A stretch of 40,220 bases of DNA from an uncultured Anaerolineae bacterium (GTDB lineage Bacteria > Chloroflexota > Anaerolineae > Aggregatilineales > Phototrophicaceae), in contig CALAJK010000121.1 in the NCBI GenBank assembly GCA_937922795.1, positions 1 through 40,220 on the forward strand, in the 5' to 3' direction. Position 1 is the stretch's first letter; each line of letters begins with the position of its first letter. Under the pieces are notes generated by a model. That model did no database searches, was not told the DNA's origin, and saw nothing but the letters and a program-made list of their open reading frames with translations. This document shows, one piece after another, positions 38,819 to 40,220 of the stretch. The position numbers were made by a program, and so were the translations under genes.

Positions 38819-40220
38819 TCAATCGCCGACCGGGGCGGGCGCGGCCAGGCGCTCCGCCACCAGTTCGGCCACATCTTTGACCAGCGGCCCATCAGGGACG
38901 GCCGTCCGGGCGCTGTCGAACATCTGCATACAGAACGGGCAGCCGACCGCCACGATTTCAGCCCCAGTGCCGCGGGCTTCCTCGTAGCGCTCGATGTTGA
39001 CCGCTTTAGCGCCGTGTTCCTCTTCCTTCCAGAACTGCGCGCCGCCCGCGCCGCAGCAGAACGAGTTGCGCCGGCTGCGCGGCATCTCCACCAGCGAGTC
39101 GGTCAGCGCGCTTAGGACGGCGCGCGGGGCTTCCAGCACGTCGTTGTGCCGCCCCAGGTAGCAGGGGTCGTGGAAGGTGACGCTGCCGATCTGTTCGGGC
39201 AGCGCCGTGAGCGGCAGCTTGCCGGCTGCCACCAGTTCCTGGATCAGCTCGGTGTGGTGGATGACCTGGTAATGTCCGCCGAACTGGTGGTACTCCTTGC
39301 CTAGGTTGTGCAGGCAGTGGGGGCAGGTGACCACGATGCGCTTGACGCCAGCGGCGTTGAGCGTCTCCACGTTGCCCGTCGCCAGCTCGTAGTACAAGTC
39401 TTCCTTGCCGGAGCGCCGGGCGACGTCGCCGGTGCAGTTCTCGGCCTCGCCTAGCACGGCGAAGTTCACGCCGGCGGCGTGCAGCACCTTGACGAACGCC
39501 CGCGCCGTCAGCATGGCGCGCGGGTCGTAGCTGGCGGCGCAGCCCACCCAGTACAGGATGTCGAAGTCCGGGTTGTCCTCGACCGTGGGCACCGGCACGT
39601 CCATGCCCTTAGCCCAGGCGAAGCGGTTCTCCGGGTTGGCCCACGGGTTGCCCTGGCGTTCCATGCCTTTGTAGGCGGTTTGCAGTTCGGCGGGGAATTC
39701 GCTCTGCATCAGCACCGCATCGCGCCGGATGTGCAGGATGTCGAGCATCGGCTCGTTGCCCACCGGGCAGATGTCGATGCAAGCGCCGCACGCCGTGCAG
39801 GCCCACACGGCCGATTCGCTGATGACGGAGCCGATGAGCGGCGCGGGCGACTCAGCGCCGGCGGCGAGGTCGCCCATGCGCTCGCGGATGAAGTAGCGCT
39901 TGTTGATCTCCAGCGCGGAGGGCGACAGCTCTTTGCCCGTCGTGTAGGCCGGGCAGACGTCTTGACAGCGGTTGCACTGGATGCAGGCGAAGGCGTCGAA
40001 GATCTGCGTCTTGGTGAGGTCGGTCAGGGTGGCCGCGCCGAAGGATTCTTTGCTGTCGTCGTCAATGCCGATGGACGGCATCTCGCCGAGCGAGGTGAGC
40101 TGTGGGCGGGTGAGGTAGTTCAGCGGGGCCATGAACAGGTGGGCGTGTTTGGTGTAGGGGAAGTAGGGGGCGAAGAGCAGGATGCCGCCAATCGCCAGCC
40201 ACCAGAACAGATGCCGCCAG
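38819..40220 (-). CDS. HdrD-like iron-sulfur oxidoreductase with membrane N-terminus, partial (runs off right edge)
   Basis: 467 residues are visible. An ATG at 40132 could be taken as the start, but the frame is open to the window edge and upstream codons encode LAIGGILLFAPYFPYTKHAH, the end of a membrane domain that precedes MAPLNYL in this family, so the true start is outside. Two [4Fe-4S] ferredoxin motifs follow (CIQCNRCQDVCP and CTACGACIDICP), then two CCG domains (WVGCAASYD with AENCTGD; FHDPCYLGRHND with RNSFCCGAGG). The family, related to the HdrD subunit of heterodisulfide reductase and to glycolate/lactate oxidase Fe-S proteins, passes electrons to or from membrane quinones or thiols. 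It has its own stop and hairpin ahead of E2. Confidence 0.9.
   Translation of the reverse strand, partial: WRHLFWWLAIGGILLFAPYFPYTKHAHLFMAPLNYLTRPQLTSLGEMPSIGIDDDSKESFGAATLTDLTKTQIFDAFACIQCNRCQDVCPAYTTGKELSPSALEINKRYFIRERMGDLAAGAESPAPLIGSVISESAVWACTACGACIDICPVGNEPMLDILHIRRDAVLMQSEFPAELQTAYKGMERQGNPWANPENRFAWAKGMDVPVPTVEDNPDFDILYWVGCAASYDPRAMLTARAFVKVLHAAGVNFAVLGEAENCTGDVARRSGKEDLYYELATGNVETLNAAGVKRIVVTCPHCLHNLGKEYHQFGGHYQVIHHTELIQELVAAGKLPLTALPEQIGSVTFHDPCYLGRHNDVLEAPRAVLSALTDSLVEMPRSRRNSFCCGAGGAQFWKEEEHGAKAVNIERYEEARGTGAEIVAVGCPFCMQMFDSARTAVPDGPLVKDVAELVAERLAAPAPVGD

Noticed and set aside
38819-40132. HdrD-like gene as a complete 437-residue protein starting at 40132
   Set aside because: The frame continues without a stop to the window edge and encodes the expected end of a membrane domain, so the gene is partial.

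Overview
The window is G+C-rich bacterial chromosome with short intergenic gaps and long overlapping operons. I infer a Chloroflexota bacterium, probably Anaerolineae-like. The reasons are a b6-type cytochrome b complex with its own c-type cytochromes and a linked Ccm operon, Thr-Pro-rich lipoproteins, a secreted family with a Pro-Cys-Trp motif, and GC-rich palindromic repeats of the kind that translate as HPLTPSP. No rRNA or marker phylogeny is available to prove this.

Layout. (1) 1-4204, minus strand: edge of an anti-phage island, with a DUF1156 DNA adenine methylase running off the left end and a DrmD-like SNF2 helicase upstream of it. Both carry palindromic repeats kept in frame. A wrecked IS5-family transposase follows at 4536-4688. 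(2) 4821-17319, minus strand: a respiratory block. A strong promoter at 17463-17491 precedes Rieske, cytochrome b, a diheme and a monoheme cytochrome c, then a deaminase, a small membrane protein and a cytochrome c maturation operon (ccmE, F, H, G-like, two uncharacterised membrane genes, ccmA, ccmB). ccmC is absent from the locus. (3) 17532-21924, plus strand: CorA, RNase D, an RNA-processing metallo-beta-lactamase protein, a small protein ending in a sliding-clamp-type motif, and TadA. (4) 21980-25458: GlsB-like membrane protein, tRNA-Ser(CGA), a DUF1684 protein, a VapBC-type toxin-antitoxin pair between 64-bp direct repeats, and an alkaline-phosphatase-superfamily phosphodiesterase. (5) 25568-30915: a dipeptide-type ABC importer without ATPases, a PLP aminotransferase and an orphan gene. 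(6) 31215-33937, plus strand: infC (AUC start), rpmI, rplT, a SpoU RNA methyltransferase and a secreted protein. (7) 33946-40220, minus strand: E3 (lpdA), a FecR-like acidic-tailed protein, a lipoprotein, E2, and an HdrD-like iron-sulfur membrane oxidoreductase running off the right end.

How it fits together. The Rieske/cytochrome b/cytochrome c genes make a quinol-oxidising complex, and the adjacent Ccm genes make the machinery that attaches heme to those cytochromes. This is a production-plus-assembly supercluster for an aerobic or otherwise respiring cell. The CorA-RNase D-MBL-TadA run is RNA housekeeping, and infC-rpmI-rplT is the classical translation operon. E2/E3 and the HdrD-like protein add central carbon oxidation and electron transfer. 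The most unusual points are the in-frame palindromes in the defence genes, the 954-bp duplication unit carrying a toxin-antitoxin pair, the non-PEWY cytochrome b with a large soluble tail, the Cys-type CcmE in a ccmC-less operon, and the clamp-motif protein.
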